From Tectiglobus sp965247245 (GTDB taxonomy: Bacteria > Pseudomonadota > Alphaproteobacteria > Rhizobiales > Hyphomicrobiaceae), in contig CBDFGV010000003.1 of the NCBI GenBank assembly GCA_965247245.1, positions 2,976,001 to 3,040,000 of the forward strand: 64,000 nt of DNA, in the 5' to 3' direction. Numbering within the stretch: position 1 is the stretch's first letter; each line of letters opens with the position of its first letter. This document shows positions 8,872 to 17,355 of this stretch, in pieces. Position numbers and translations under genes: made by a program. The notes under the pieces were generated by a model that ran no database searches, was not told the origin of the DNA, and worked only from the letters and a program-made list of their open reading frames with translations.

Positions 8872-9681
8872 ATGAAGACAAAACCACCTACCAAGGTGCG
8901 TCCAAGTTCAGCACTAGACGAAGTACGAGGTCAGAATCGAGTTGATTCAACTCTGGCTAAAGGGCTGCTGGTCCTGGAGGCGCTCTCTCGTGCGCCGCAA
9001 GGCAAGGGCGTGACCGAGCTTTCGAAAGAACTGTCTCTCACGAAGTCCAATACATATCGCCTTTTGCAGACGTTGGTCGTGATGGGTTATGTGCGGTCCA
9101 GTGAGGACCGCCAGTATCACGCAACAATGAAGACATGGCAGGTCGGACAGAAGGTCATCGACAATCTCGCGCTTCCGGAACTAGCGGCACCACAGCTGCG
9201 CCACCTCAGCGAACAAACTGGAGAAACAATCTACTTGGCAGTGCCTGATGGGCTTTCGGTAATCTATATCGACAAGATTGAAAGCGTGAAGCCAATCCGG
9301 TCATGGAACCCCATAGGCGGTAGCGCACCAATGCATTGTGTTGGAACAGGCAAGGCACTACTCGCCTCCAATTACGACACACTAAGAGCTCAGATTAAGG
9401 ACAAGCTCATTCGATACACTGATCGAACAATCACAAAAATCTCCAACTTGGACCAAGACATCGCAATAACCCGCGCTCGTGGCTTCGCAGTGGATTCTGG
9501 TGAGTTCAGAGAACGGATCTGGAGCTTCGGTGCCGCTATACATTTACCTAGCGGCGACGCAGTTGCAGCACTCGGCGTATCAGTGCCGGATGTTCATCTC
9601 CCAGAGGGTCGAGCCGACGAAATCTGCACCTTAATCGTTGATGCGGCAGATCTCGTATCCGAAGCAATCGCCAGGTCGTAG
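8872..9681 (+). CDS. IclR-family transcriptional regulator
   Basis: A 269-residue IclR-type regulator. The winged helix-turn-helix spans about residues 20-85 (LAKGLLVLEAL, GVTELSKELSLTKSNTYRLL), followed by the IclR effector-binding GAF-like domain (PQLRHLSEQTGETIYLAV, PMHCVGTGKALLAS, ITRARGFAVDSGEF). ATG 8872 is preferred because it leaves the usual short leader before the DNA-binding domain; ATG 8815 would add 19 residues of unusual composition. Neither has a clear Shine-Dalgarno. IclR proteins usually control adjacent catabolic operons, so the molybdopterin oxidoreductase upstream and the FAD oxidoreductase downstream are the obvious candidates. Confidence 0.9.
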   Translation: MKTKPPTKVRPSSALDEVRGQNRVDSTLAKGLLVLEALSRAPQGKGVTELSKELSLTKSNTYRLLQTLVVMGYVRSSEDRQYHATMKTWQVGQKVIDNLALPELAAPQLRHLSEQTGETIYLAVPDGLSVIYIDKIESVKPIRSWNPIGGSAPMHCVGTGKALLASNYDTLRAQIKDKLIRYTDRTITKISNLDQDIAITRARGFAVDSGEFRERIWSFGAAIHLPSGDAVAALGVSVPDVHLPEGRADEICTLIVDAADLVSEAIARS

Positions 9682-9786
9682 CCCATCGAGGTTCGGACAG
9701 TGATTGATCAGATCTATCCGTCATCATAGCCACAGCCTTGATGCAGTTCTTGTTCAGTCACAAGAGCTCAAACTCCTGAGTGCTCT

Positions 9787-9807
9787 GTGTTCCATTATAT
9801 AGAACAC
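9787..9807. promoter_or_regulatory. Palindromic operator candidate for the IclR-type regulator
   Basis: GTGTTC (9787-9792) and GAACAC (9802-9807) flank CATTATATA, a 21-base near-palindrome with an AT-rich centre, the general shape of IclR-family sites. It lies 12 bases upstream of a -35-like TTGACA. A second small repeat, GTTC-GGA-GAAC, is at 9849-9859 near the start of transcription. Confidence 0.5.
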
Positions 9808-9819
9808 AAATTCCTTATA

Positions 9820-9848
9820 TTGACACGTTACTCCATTGACATGAGAAT
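9820..9848 (+). promoter_or_regulatory. Sigma-70-like promoter of the FAD oxidoreductase gene
   Basis: TTGACA (9820-9825), 17 bases, then GAGAAT (9843-9848; four of six positions match TATAAT). The gene starts at 9895, giving a leader of about 40 bases with GGGAG shortly before the ATG. Confidence 0.45.
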
Positions 9849-9894
9849 GTTCGGAGAACTTTCAATCAAGCATCAAAAGCGGGAGTAGCCATCC

Positions 9895-11169
9895 ATGGCA
9901 GACCGAGCGGCCATTTCATTGTGGGACAGCTCAGCAGAGGAGCCCAAGGTCGAGAACAAACTGGATAGCGAAGTAACAACCGATCTAGCAATTGTCGGTG
10001 GTGGCTTTACAGGTTTGTCAACGGCCCTGCATGCTGCAGAGAAGGGCGTCGACTGCCATGTCCTGGAAGCCAAGCATATCGGATATGGCGGTTCCGGTCG
10101 CAATGTCGGCTTGGTCAATGCAGGCCTTTGGCTACCACCGCAGGACATCCAAGCGGAAATCGGGGAGGAGCGCGGCAAAAATTTTGTCCGCATTCTCGGA
10201 GAGATGCCAGCCTATGTGTTCTCGTTGATCGAACGTCATCAGATCCGTTGCGAGGCGACCAAGTCGGGAACGATCCACGCTGCGCATTCCCCAAAAGGAT
10301 TTGAAGACGTTGCACGTCGTGCTCAGGAATGGCAACGACTTGGCGCCCCTGTCGATTTGCTTGACGCGAAGGCTGCATCAGAGAAAATCGGAACAGACAA
10401 GTTCTACGGTGGACTGCTCGACCGACGAGCAGGCACGATCAACCCGATGGGATATGCGCGAGGGCTCGCGCGAGCGGCGCGCAACGCCGGCGCTAGTATT
10501 TCTACAGGTGTCACCGTAACGAACCTCCGCCGCGATGGAGAGAACTGGTTGTTGGAAACCGATCGTGCTCCAGTGAGAGCACGCATGGTTGTTCTTGGCA
10601 CCAACGCTTACTCGGACAAGCTTTGGCCTGGCCTCAAGAACACATTCACTATGATCCACTACTTCCAGCTTGCAACGGAACCTTTAGGTGATCGGGCGGC
10701 GCATATTCTGCCAGAGCGACAAGGTCTTTGGGACACCGGCACAATCATGTTCTCGCTGCGTCGAGATCGTTTTGGGCGGATCTTGATTGGCTCTATGGGT
10801 AAGGTCATAGGCAGCAAAGACACTGGGCTGTCGCACCGCTGGGCAAGCCGCAATCTGAATCGCCTGTTCCCAGAATTGGGCAATGTTGAATTTGAAGAGG
10901 CGTGGCATGGTCAAATAGCTATGACACCAGACCATCTTCCACGGATCCACCGTCTCGCCGATGGTCTCTTCACGCCTATCGGTTACAACGGTCGGGGCAT
11001 AACCACTGGCACGATGTTTGGCCGTGCGATGGCAGAACTTGCGGCGGGAGGTAACGAAGAAGATCTACTTCTTGAAATCACCGATCTGAAAGAAGTTTCG
11101 TCTGCTCCACTCATGTCGCGATTCTATCAAGCGGCATTCACTGCGAACCAGGTTTGGAAGAGTCTGTAG
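9895..11169 (+). CDS. FAD-dependent oxidoreductase (DAO family)
   Basis: A 424-residue amino-acid-oxidase-like flavoprotein. The dinucleotide-binding motif is DLAIVGGGFTGLSTALHAAE (about residues 30-49), followed by the typical YGGSGRNVGLVNAGLW and a C-terminal flavin segment GYNGRGITTGTMFGRAMAEL. Members oxidise secondary or primary amines such as sarcosine, glycine, D-amino acids, gamma-glutamylputrescine or opine-like conjugates. GGGAG precedes the ATG. A palindromic operator candidate and promoter lie just upstream and the IclR gene before that, so it is likely a substrate-induced catabolic enzyme. The exact amine cannot be read from sequence. Confidence 0.88.
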   Translation: MADRAAISLWDSSAEEPKVENKLDSEVTTDLAIVGGGFTGLSTALHAAEKGVDCHVLEAKHIGYGGSGRNVGLVNAGLWLPPQDIQAEIGEERGKNFVRILGEMPAYVFSLIERHQIRCEATKSGTIHAAHSPKGFEDVARRAQEWQRLGAPVDLLDAKAASEKIGTDKFYGGLLDRRAGTINPMGYARGLARAARNAGASISTGVTVTNLRRDGENWLLETDRAPVRARMVVLGTNAYSDKLWPGLKNTFTMIHYFQLATEPLGDRAAHILPERQGLWDTGTIMFSLRRDRFGRILIGSMGKVIGSKDTGLSHRWASRNLNRLFPELGNVEFEEAWHGQIAMTPDHLPRIHRLADGLFTPIGYNGRGITTGTMFGRAMAELAAGGNEEDLLLEITDLKEVSSAPLMSRFYQAAFTANQVWKSL

Positions 11170-11407
11170 CGGTAATAGACGGTAAGCTTCGCGGCTCTAT
11201 CAATGTCGAAATGGGTGAAATCTGTACCGACGTTGCTTTGTCCGATGATGGCGATTCGAGCATCCACACTTCACTTTGCGCAAGGAAGAGCAGGATAGGT
11301 CGTCTCAGAGTTGCAGAACCACCGTCCAAATTGATTGAGTTTTCAAGGTCAATCCAACTACCAATTCCTGTCGTACTAAATCGACGAGTTCAACGACGGA
11401 ACGATCC

Positions 11408-12028
11408 ATGGCATTGCCGAACCGAACACTGACGATAGCGGGCGCACTTGTATTACTCGCAGGTGCCTATATCGCATTTGCTATCTACATCGATGACGTC
11501 GAGCACCCTCGTTACAAGACGCTTGTCAGCGATGGAAAGTTTGAAGTGCGTGCGTACCCACCGATGACAGTTGCAGAGTTCGCTGTCGTGGGCAGCCGAC
11601 GAGAAGCTGTGAACAAGGCCTTTTCACCATTGGCAGACTACATTTTCGCCAAAGAACGTACTGGTAAGAAGATTGCAATGACGGCACCCGTTACCCAAGC
11701 GTCCAAGCCTGCATCAGACGAATGGACGGTGAGCTTCGTCATGCCTGCCCAATATGATCTCGCCTCTTTGCCCAAGCCCGTAAACAGTCAGATTATCCTA
11801 CGACAACTGACAGAAAGCAGACGCGCCGTCGTGCAGTTTAGCGGGGTGGCCGACGATCGTCTCATCAATGAAAACGAGAGTAAGCTGCGCCAGTGGATTA
11901 AATCGCAAGGCCTAACGATAATTGGCGAGCCGACATACGCATACTACAACTCCCCATTTACCCCTGGCTTTATGCGCCGCAATGAGATCATGTTCGAACT
12001 GAAGAGAACTAAAGAGCGCGGCTCATAG
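11408..12028 (+). CDS. SOUL haem-binding family protein, membrane-anchored
   Basis: A 206-residue SOUL-domain protein. Residues about 7-29 form one hydrophobic segment (signal anchor). The domain shows the hallmark start YKTLVSDGKFEVRAYPP, the core GKKIAMTAPVTQ and the end FMRRNEIMFELKR. SOUL proteins bind haem or related tetrapyrroles; bacterial roles are poorly defined. It is probably anchored in the inner membrane facing the periplasm. It ends 36 bases before the convergent glycosyltransferase gene. The 238 bases upstream (11170-11407) show no gene. Confidence 0.88.
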   Translation: MALPNRTLTIAGALVLLAGAYIAFAIYIDDVEHPRYKTLVSDGKFEVRAYPPMTVAEFAVVGSRREAVNKAFSPLADYIFAKERTGKKIAMTAPVTQASKPASDEWTVSFVMPAQYDLASLPKPVNSQIILRQLTESRRAVVQFSGVADDRLINENESKLRQWIKSQGLTIIGEPTYAYYNSPFTPGFMRRNEIMFELKRTKERGS

Positions 12029-12064
12029 CTTGAAACCAAACCGCGTCACTACCGCAAAGGAATA

Positions 12065-13180
12065 TCAACGAGGCTCCACCGCAAGACTGACTGCTCTGCC
12101 GGTCACGGTGGCCTCCGACCGCTCAAGCACCAGATCTAAAGTACGCTCGAGTTCCTCAATATTAACGTTGAAGCCCTGCTTGCTGCTTTCACCAACCACA
12201 AATGCATATGTCTGACGCTGACGGTCGGTTACAAACTTGAGAACGGACACAGTTCTTGTGGGTGGCTGAATGACCAATAGGGAGGCGTAAGCGGGCATAA
12301 GCATCAGTCCATGCACCAGATGGCTACCCTCAACACCGACGATTACACGGGCACCGGCACATACTTCGACGATTTGCTGCAGAGATGCCGTGGATGGATC
12401 GAGCACCTGTAGGCCGCGACGAGCTGCAAGATGCTCGGCAGCAGCGCGCTCATTGTGTAGAATGCGTTTTTCGCCTGTCATCCCACGCAGCAGAAAAACA
12501 CCAGGGTGTTCTTCACTTCGGCTTGTCGCGATCAGTCTATTTCGAAATTGCTCTGCTCGTGACTTCCTCGACTCATTGTGAGAAAAGTCGCTAAAAATTG
12601 TCAGCTCTTCGAAGTGTGCGTGCTCAGTTCGTATCGGCTCCATTCCAAGGGCAGTCTCGTACTCTGGCACATGACCTGCTGGACGAACCCTGGTCGTAAA
12701 CGGTGTTCCGAACTGACTTGCGAGTGGATAGGTAAGACAGTCATCCTGCAACCAGTTTCCAAACCAGCGATTCCCAAGCCAGCTCTCATATATGACGCCA
12801 CGGCCTACGTCGACCGGCTGCCGATAAACCGGAACACGCTGATTACGAGCGCTGAGATGTTTCACGGCACCGTTGGCGTACAAGGCACCATCGATCAGAT
12901 CGACTGACTTCAAGCGATAGGCCACCGTTGGTGCCTCTGCTGACTCAAAGTCACCCTCAAAGTCCCGCACGACCTCATCTCTTGTGCCAAACTCAGTGCC
13001 AGAAATACGCTCAAGCTGGCCAGGCAGAAACACGGCAGGCCGAATGTAGCGAGGAGAAGCCGGCGCCAATTCAATCTTCTCCATGGCCACATCTTCCAAG
13101 ACCGGCACTGACCGCCCAAGCTTACTCAAGCCAGCTAATAACAAGGGACGGAATGTAATCACGACGAGCAGCCATCTCAC
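12065..13180 (-). CDS. Glycosyltransferase family 61 protein
   Basis: A 371-residue protein with the GT61 (DUF563) C-terminal pattern: FLLRGMTGEKRILHNE, then EVCAGARVIVGVEGSHLVHG, then PAYASLLVIQPP. GTG at 13180 is the likely start. GT61 enzymes transfer sugars (xylose, GlcNAc or others) to polysaccharides or lipopolysaccharide in bacteria. It faces the acetyltransferase/ligase/ACP operon across a 325-base divergent region, which points to a surface or secreted glycoconjugate. The sugar donor is unknown. Confidence 0.75.
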   Translation of the reverse strand: MRWLLVVITFRPLLLAGLSKLGRSVPVLEDVAMEKIELAPASPRYIRPAVFLPGQLERISGTEFGTRDEVVRDFEGDFESAEAPTVAYRLKSVDLIDGALYANGAVKHLSARNQRVPVYRQPVDVGRGVIYESWLGNRWFGNWLQDDCLTYPLASQFGTPFTTRVRPAGHVPEYETALGMEPIRTEHAHFEELTIFSDFSHNESRKSRAEQFRNRLIATSRSEEHPGVFLLRGMTGEKRILHNERAAAEHLAARRGLQVLDPSTASLQQIVEVCAGARVIVGVEGSHLVHGLMLMPAYASLLVIQPPTRTVSVLKFVTDRQRQTYAFVVGESSKQGFNVNIEELERTLDLVLERSEATVTGRAVSLAVEPR

Positions 13181-13505
13181 TTAGGGACCGATCGTCTACC
13201 ACGTGGCTGCGTTATCGTGAAACCTGTCCAGATAGTTTGGTTTATTCTAGCAATACAATCCTGCAGCAAAGCTTTGGGCAATGATTAACTATGAACCAAA
13301 TAAGCTAACGCTCGGCTGCAATGCATTCTTCCTACTCTTTGGTACGACCACTAAAGTCTAACTCGACGGTTGTGATGCGACTAGTTGAGCGCAGCTGGAT
13401 ATGCGACGGGTTTTTCCTCGCAGCCAGGCTTGCACGAACAAGATCGTTAGCGACTTCGAACAAACTCTCGAAATCGTTCAGACCCAAAGAGTGTGATCAT
13501 AAACG
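13181..13505. other. Divergent intergenic region without a convincing gene
   Basis: The 325 bases between the GT61 gene and the acetyltransferase operon are locally AT-rich (13230-13310) and must hold the promoters for both directions. An open frame starting at 13321 runs into the acetyltransferase gene in another frame; it has no family signature and is judged chance. Confidence 0.5.
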
Positions 13506-14033
13506 ATGTTTAGGACAATCGGTGACGATCTGCAGCGGCATGGAGGGACTGTTCTGAATCAGGCCTTCATCTCATTGCTCACGTATCGATTCGGCAGATG
13601 GGCAATTGGAAAGAAGAATCCAGTTGTCCGATTTGTCGCCAGTAAGTTCTACGGCGTGATCAATATGTTCGTAGCCGGATTGACAAAAATTTGGATTCCT
13701 CCGGAAACAACTATAGGCGACGACTTTCATATCATTCACGCCGAGGGATCACTCTCGATCCATCCAGATACCGTCATCGGCGACCGTTGCGGTGTAATGC
13801 ACAATGTTACGATTGGGACGAATATGGGCGAAGGCTGCCCTACCATCGGCAACGATGTTTTCATTGGCGTAAACTCTACAATTCTCGGGCCAATAAAGAT
13901 CGGTGACCGCGTACGCATCGGTGCGAATACCGCGGTCTCAACCAATGTTCCGTCGGATTGTATTGCCATTGGTTCGCCGGCAAAGATCTATCCGCGGCTC
14001 AATCCACTGCAGAAGAAAGACGCGAATTCGTAG
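13506..14033 (+). CDS. Serine acetyltransferase-like hexapeptide-repeat O-acetyltransferase
   Basis: A 175-residue left-handed beta-helix acyltransferase of the serine acetyltransferase type, shorter than CysE (about 270) and without its N-terminal helical domain. It shows the sequence around the catalytic His, DDFHIIHAEG and GVMHNVTIG, then hexapeptide turns (IGNDVFIGVNSTILGPIKIG) and the terminal GSPAKIYPRL. It is the first gene of a same-strand set with the ligase, ACP and decarboxylase (63 bases to the next gene). It may acetylate an amino acid or a sugar hydroxyl used by the pathway. It could alternatively be a sugar O-acetyltransferase. Confidence 0.82.
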   Translation: MFRTIGDDLQRHGGTVLNQAFISLLTYRFGRWAIGKKNPVVRFVASKFYGVINMFVAGLTKIWIPPETTIGDDFHIIHAEGSLSIHPDTVIGDRCGVMHNVTIGTNMGEGCPTIGNDVFIGVNSTILGPIKIGDRVRIGANTAVSTNVPSDCIAIGSPAKIYPRLNPLQKKDANS

Positions 14034-14096
14034 TGCTAGACCTGACAGACAGGTTAGCGTGGAAGCAAACTATACAAGTGCCTTGAAGAGGGTTCC

Positions 14097-15707
14097 GTGA
14101 GTGTTCTATCCACGAGTTTCTATCACCTGTTGGGCGACAATATTTCCGCCCATCCAAACAAGATTGCCGTAATAGATCCCTTACAGCAGTACACGTACTC
14201 TGAACTTGCAATCGAAGTTGAGCATTTCGCAACTTACTTTGAAAATCATTCAGTCTCAGCCGGTGACCGTATCGTCATAAGTCTTCGCAAGAGCGCAGCC
14301 GAAGTTGCAGCAATGTTTGCTGCATCCAAAGTCGGGGCTGTCATTGTCAACGCCAATGCCCAATTGACCGGAGAACAACTATCGTATGTCGTGACTGATA
14401 GCGCGGCAACAATGTTAGTCGTCGACAAAGCAGGCGCAAAGAAAATTTCCAATTGCGATATTGGCGATGCACACCTTCTCGACATAAGCGATACAGAGAA
14501 CGGCAAGGAATTCGCAGAATGGCGCTCGCGCTCAAATGGACAAACAGCGCGTGAAGTCACGCGGCTCGATACCGAGCTTGCGATGATCATCTACACGTCC
14601 GGCTCAACAGGGAGGCCAAAAGGCGTCATGTTGAGCCACCGCAACATCATCATGGGTGCGCGTTGCGTGGCGCGCTACCTGGGGCTCAGTGAAGACGATC
14701 GACTTTTGAGTGTGCTGCCGTACAGCTTTGACTACGGACTGAATCAACTGACAACAGTGATGCTGCTGGGTGGCACGATTGTTCATCAACCGGTTCCTAT
14801 GCCGGCAGAAGTTATCAATACAGTTCGCCGCCACAACGTAACCGGTCTTGCGGCTGTACCTCCGCTATGGGGCCAAATCGTCAGGTCACTAGAGGCACGA
14901 CCAATCGAACTTCCGAGCCTACGACGCTTGACAAACACGGGCGGCAAAATCCCGGATAACGTCCTCAGACTTCTTCCAAAGGTGTTTCCAGGCGTTGAGA
15001 TCTACCTCATGTACGGTCTTACCGAGGCATTCCGATCGACCTATTTGGAACCAAAGAAGTTCGAAACGAAAATGGGCTCAATTGGTCAGGCTATACCTGG
15101 CGTAGAGGTCTACGTCATTAAATCTGACGGCAGCCTAGCCGAAGCCGGTGAAGAAGGTGAGCTGGTACATCGGGGGCCGCTCATAAGCCTCGGTTACTGG
15201 AACAAGCCTGAAGCAACCCAGGAGAAGATCCGACCTTGCCCAGCCTTGGCGGGCATCATTGGCGATGAACCTGTCGTCTACAGCGGTGACATCGTTAGAA
15301 TGGATGCCGAGGGAGATCTTTGGTTCGTTGGTCGCAACAATGCGATGATCAAAACCGGCAGTGGCTTCCGCATTAGTCCTGAAGAAATCGAAGAGCTGGT
15401 TTATGCCAGCAAAATGGTCAGCGAAGTTGTAGCATTCGGCATCGACGATGACGTTCTTGGCGGAGTGGTTCATGTTGCGGTGACGGGCCATGACGATGTC
15501 GACCTCGCTGCACTTAAGGTTCATTGCCGGAGGTCAATGCCAGCTTACATGGTGCCAAGCAGCATTCATGTCTGGAGATCACCCATGCCGCGCGCATCGA
15601 GTGGGAAAATCGACCGAACTGCGGTCGTTCATCAAGCGAAACGAAAGTTCTCACCAGCTGAGCCGAAGATGATAATTGACCAAGTCAAACCTCACGCAGG
15701 TCAATGA
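14097..15707 (+). CDS. AMP-forming acyl/aminoacyl-ACP ligase (exosortase-system-type ligase family)
   Basis: A 536-residue adenylate-forming enzyme. It has the P-loop MIIYTSGSTGRPKGVMLSH (about 163-181), the acyl-adenylate motif MYGLTEAF, the hinge region YSGDIVRMDAEGDLWFVG and the C-terminal catalytic Lys context SSGKIDRT. GTG 14097 has GAAGAGG five bases upstream. It resembles ligases that travel with a small ACP and a PLP decarboxylase in exosortase-A loci, and the same trio follows here. It probably activates a carboxylic or amino acid and loads it on the ACP encoded 39 bases downstream. Substrate unknown. Confidence 0.87.
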   Translation: MSVLSTSFYHLLGDNISAHPNKIAVIDPLQQYTYSELAIEVEHFATYFENHSVSAGDRIVISLRKSAAEVAAMFAASKVGAVIVNANAQLTGEQLSYVVTDSAATMLVVDKAGAKKISNCDIGDAHLLDISDTENGKEFAEWRSRSNGQTAREVTRLDTELAMIIYTSGSTGRPKGVMLSHRNIIMGARCVARYLGLSEDDRLLSVLPYSFDYGLNQLTTVMLLGGTIVHQPVPMPAEVINTVRRHNVTGLAAVPPLWGQIVRSLEARPIELPSLRRLTNTGGKIPDNVLRLLPKVFPGVEIYLMYGLTEAFRSTYLEPKKFETKMGSIGQAIPGVEVYVIKSDGSLAEAGEEGELVHRGPLISLGYWNKPEATQEKIRPCPALAGIIGDEPVVYSGDIVRMDAEGDLWFVGRNNAMIKTGSGFRISPEEIEELVYASKMVSEVVAFGIDDDVLGGVVHVAVTGHDDVDLAALKVHCRRSMPAYMVPSSIHVWRSPMPRASSGKIDRTAVVHQAKRKFSPAEPKMIIDQVKPHAGQ

Positions 15708-15746
15708 GACTTGACGCGCAACAACAGTCCAAAGATTGGTTAGCAG

Positions 15747-15983
15747 ATGTCCATCAACGAAGCACAGTTGTTCGAACACCTTCACGATTCCTTGGGTGAC
15801 ACTACGGAGCTGGACGCCAATAGTGAGTTGTTTTCAACCGGCCTACTCGACTCGGCTGAAATGATGCGTCTCATAGCATTCTTGGACGAAAAGACCGGCA
15901 TCGATATCGGAATGGAAGACGTAACACTGGAGAACTTTGATACCGTTGCGCGAATTCAGAAGTTCGTGGCAGCAAAAAAATGA
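15747..15983 (+). CDS. Acyl carrier protein
   Basis: A 78-residue stand-alone carrier protein. Ser36 in TGLLDSAEMM is the predicted phosphopantetheine site, in the standard DS context at the start of helix II, with the usual acidic helix and the end ARIQKFVAAKK. It overlaps the decarboxylase gene by four bases (ATGA), so the two are translationally coupled. It is not the fatty-acid-synthesis ACP, given its divergent sequence and location; it should carry the acyl or aminoacyl group activated by the upstream ligase. Confidence 0.87.
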   Translation: MSINEAQLFEHLHDSLGDTTELDANSELFSTGLLDSAEMMRLIAFLDEKTGIDIGMEDVTLENFDTVARIQKFVAAKK

Positions 15984-17236
15984 AGGACTATGAAATAGGC
16001 TCCGCTGAAGATGCAGTTCTGACCGAAGCGGCTGAGACTATTGGCACGCCATGCTACGTCTACTTTTGCGATCGGATTGAGACCCGTATCAATGATTTGA
16101 GTGCAGCATTCGGCGGGCGCTTCTCACAGAGCTTTGCTGCCAAGTGCAATCCCAATCCGGGCGTTCTCGAGTTCCTGAAAGGCCGCATCGATTTTCTTGA
16201 TGTCTCGTCCATCGGCGAATTGCGCCTTGCCCGCAAAGCGGGTTGGCATCCTTCACAGGCGAGCTTTACAGGTCCTGGCAAGCGTGAATTTGAGATCCAA
16301 GAGGCTATCGAACATGGAATAGGGGAACTCGTTATCGAATCCGTTCGCGAGGCCCTCATTGCTGACAGGATCTCAGCTTCACTCGGTATTTGCCAGAATG
16401 TGCTGCTACGCCTGTCGCCCACAAGTGTCCCCAAAGGCTTCGGCGATAGAATGGCCGGTCAACCGTGTGCATTTGGTATCGATGCGGAAGCAATGATCTC
16501 GGACATCCCCAAGATCCAGTCATTGAACAATATCAACATCTGCGGCCTGCACATCTACTCGGGAACGCAGTCTCTAAATCCAGCCGCCATTTGCGAGAAC
16601 TATCGGAACTTTATTGGGTTGTTCCAGGAGTGCTGCTCAGCGTTTGACATCACCCCGCAGAAGCTGGTTTTTGGATCCGGTCTTGGTGTGGCCTACCATG
16701 AAAACGATGTGCCACTTGATTTGGGTTCGGTTGCGAGCGAGATAAATGCAGACCTGGACACGCTGAAACAGAATCCACGATTTTCAGAATCCCAGTTGAT
16801 CCTCGAACTTGGACGTTACCTTGTTGGTCACGCCGGCTTCTTTGTTACGCGCGTCATCTCCGTGAAAGAGTCACGAGGCGCCAAAATCGGAATCTGTGAC
16901 GGTGGCCTAAACAATCATCTACCAGCCTCTGGCAACTTCGGCATGGTCATTCGACGCAACTACAAGATGCACAAGATTGGAAACCAGATCCGGCCGGACG
17001 AAAAAGTGGACCTCGTCGGCCCCCTTTGCACTTCGATCGACAAGCTAGCAACTGGCGTCATGCTTCCATCTATCTCGGAGGGAGACCTCGTCGCTATCCA
17101 CAACAGCGGCGCTTATGGTCTGACGGCAAGTCCCATTCACTTTATCAGCCATCAGCCGCCAAGTGAGATCATTGCGAGTGATCAGGGTTTGGTTGATGTT
17201 ACGCGCCAACTTGGCGACATCTCACACTTGTCGTGA
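15980..17236 (+). CDS. PLP-dependent decarboxylase, LysA/ornithine decarboxylase type III fold
   Basis: A 418-residue alanine-racemase-fold decarboxylase. Lys55 in SFAAKCNPNPGVLEFL is the PLP Schiff-base lysine. It also shows the phosphate-binding FGSGLGVAY, the substrate-side LILELGRYLVG, the active-site Cys segment GPLCTSIDKL and the closing Tyr in GAYGLTAS. It resembles the decarboxylase that accompanies a ligase and ACP in exosortase-A systems, though no exosortase is in this window. It may decarboxylate a free amino acid or an aminoacyl-ACP. LysA function is less likely because of the operon context. Confidence 0.87.
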   Translation: MKDYEIGSAEDAVLTEAAETIGTPCYVYFCDRIETRINDLSAAFGGRFSQSFAAKCNPNPGVLEFLKGRIDFLDVSSIGELRLARKAGWHPSQASFTGPGKREFEIQEAIEHGIGELVIESVREALIADRISASLGICQNVLLRLSPTSVPKGFGDRMAGQPCAFGIDAEAMISDIPKIQSLNNINICGLHIYSGTQSLNPAAICENYRNFIGLFQECCSAFDITPQKLVFGSGLGVAYHENDVPLDLGSVASEINADLDTLKQNPRFSESQLILELGRYLVGHAGFFVTRVISVKESRGAKIGICDGGLNNHLPASGNFGMVIRRNYKMHKIGNQIRPDEKVDLVGPLCTSIDKLATGVMLPSISEGDLVAIHNSGAYGLTASPIHFISHQPPSEIIASDQGLVDVTRQLGDISHLS

Positions 17237-17355
17237 ATGGAACAAACTTGCACTCCTTGCCGCGGGCCAAAGCTTCGAGGAAGGCCGGAGCGCATTGGGC
17301 GAACTACAATCTACTCACCAAGACCCCTGATAATTGCGAGCCGACTTAGCTTGCT

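Noticed and set aside
13321..13557. 78-codon plus-strand frame before the acetyltransferase
   Set aside because: Overlaps the acetyltransferase start in another frame and shows no signature.
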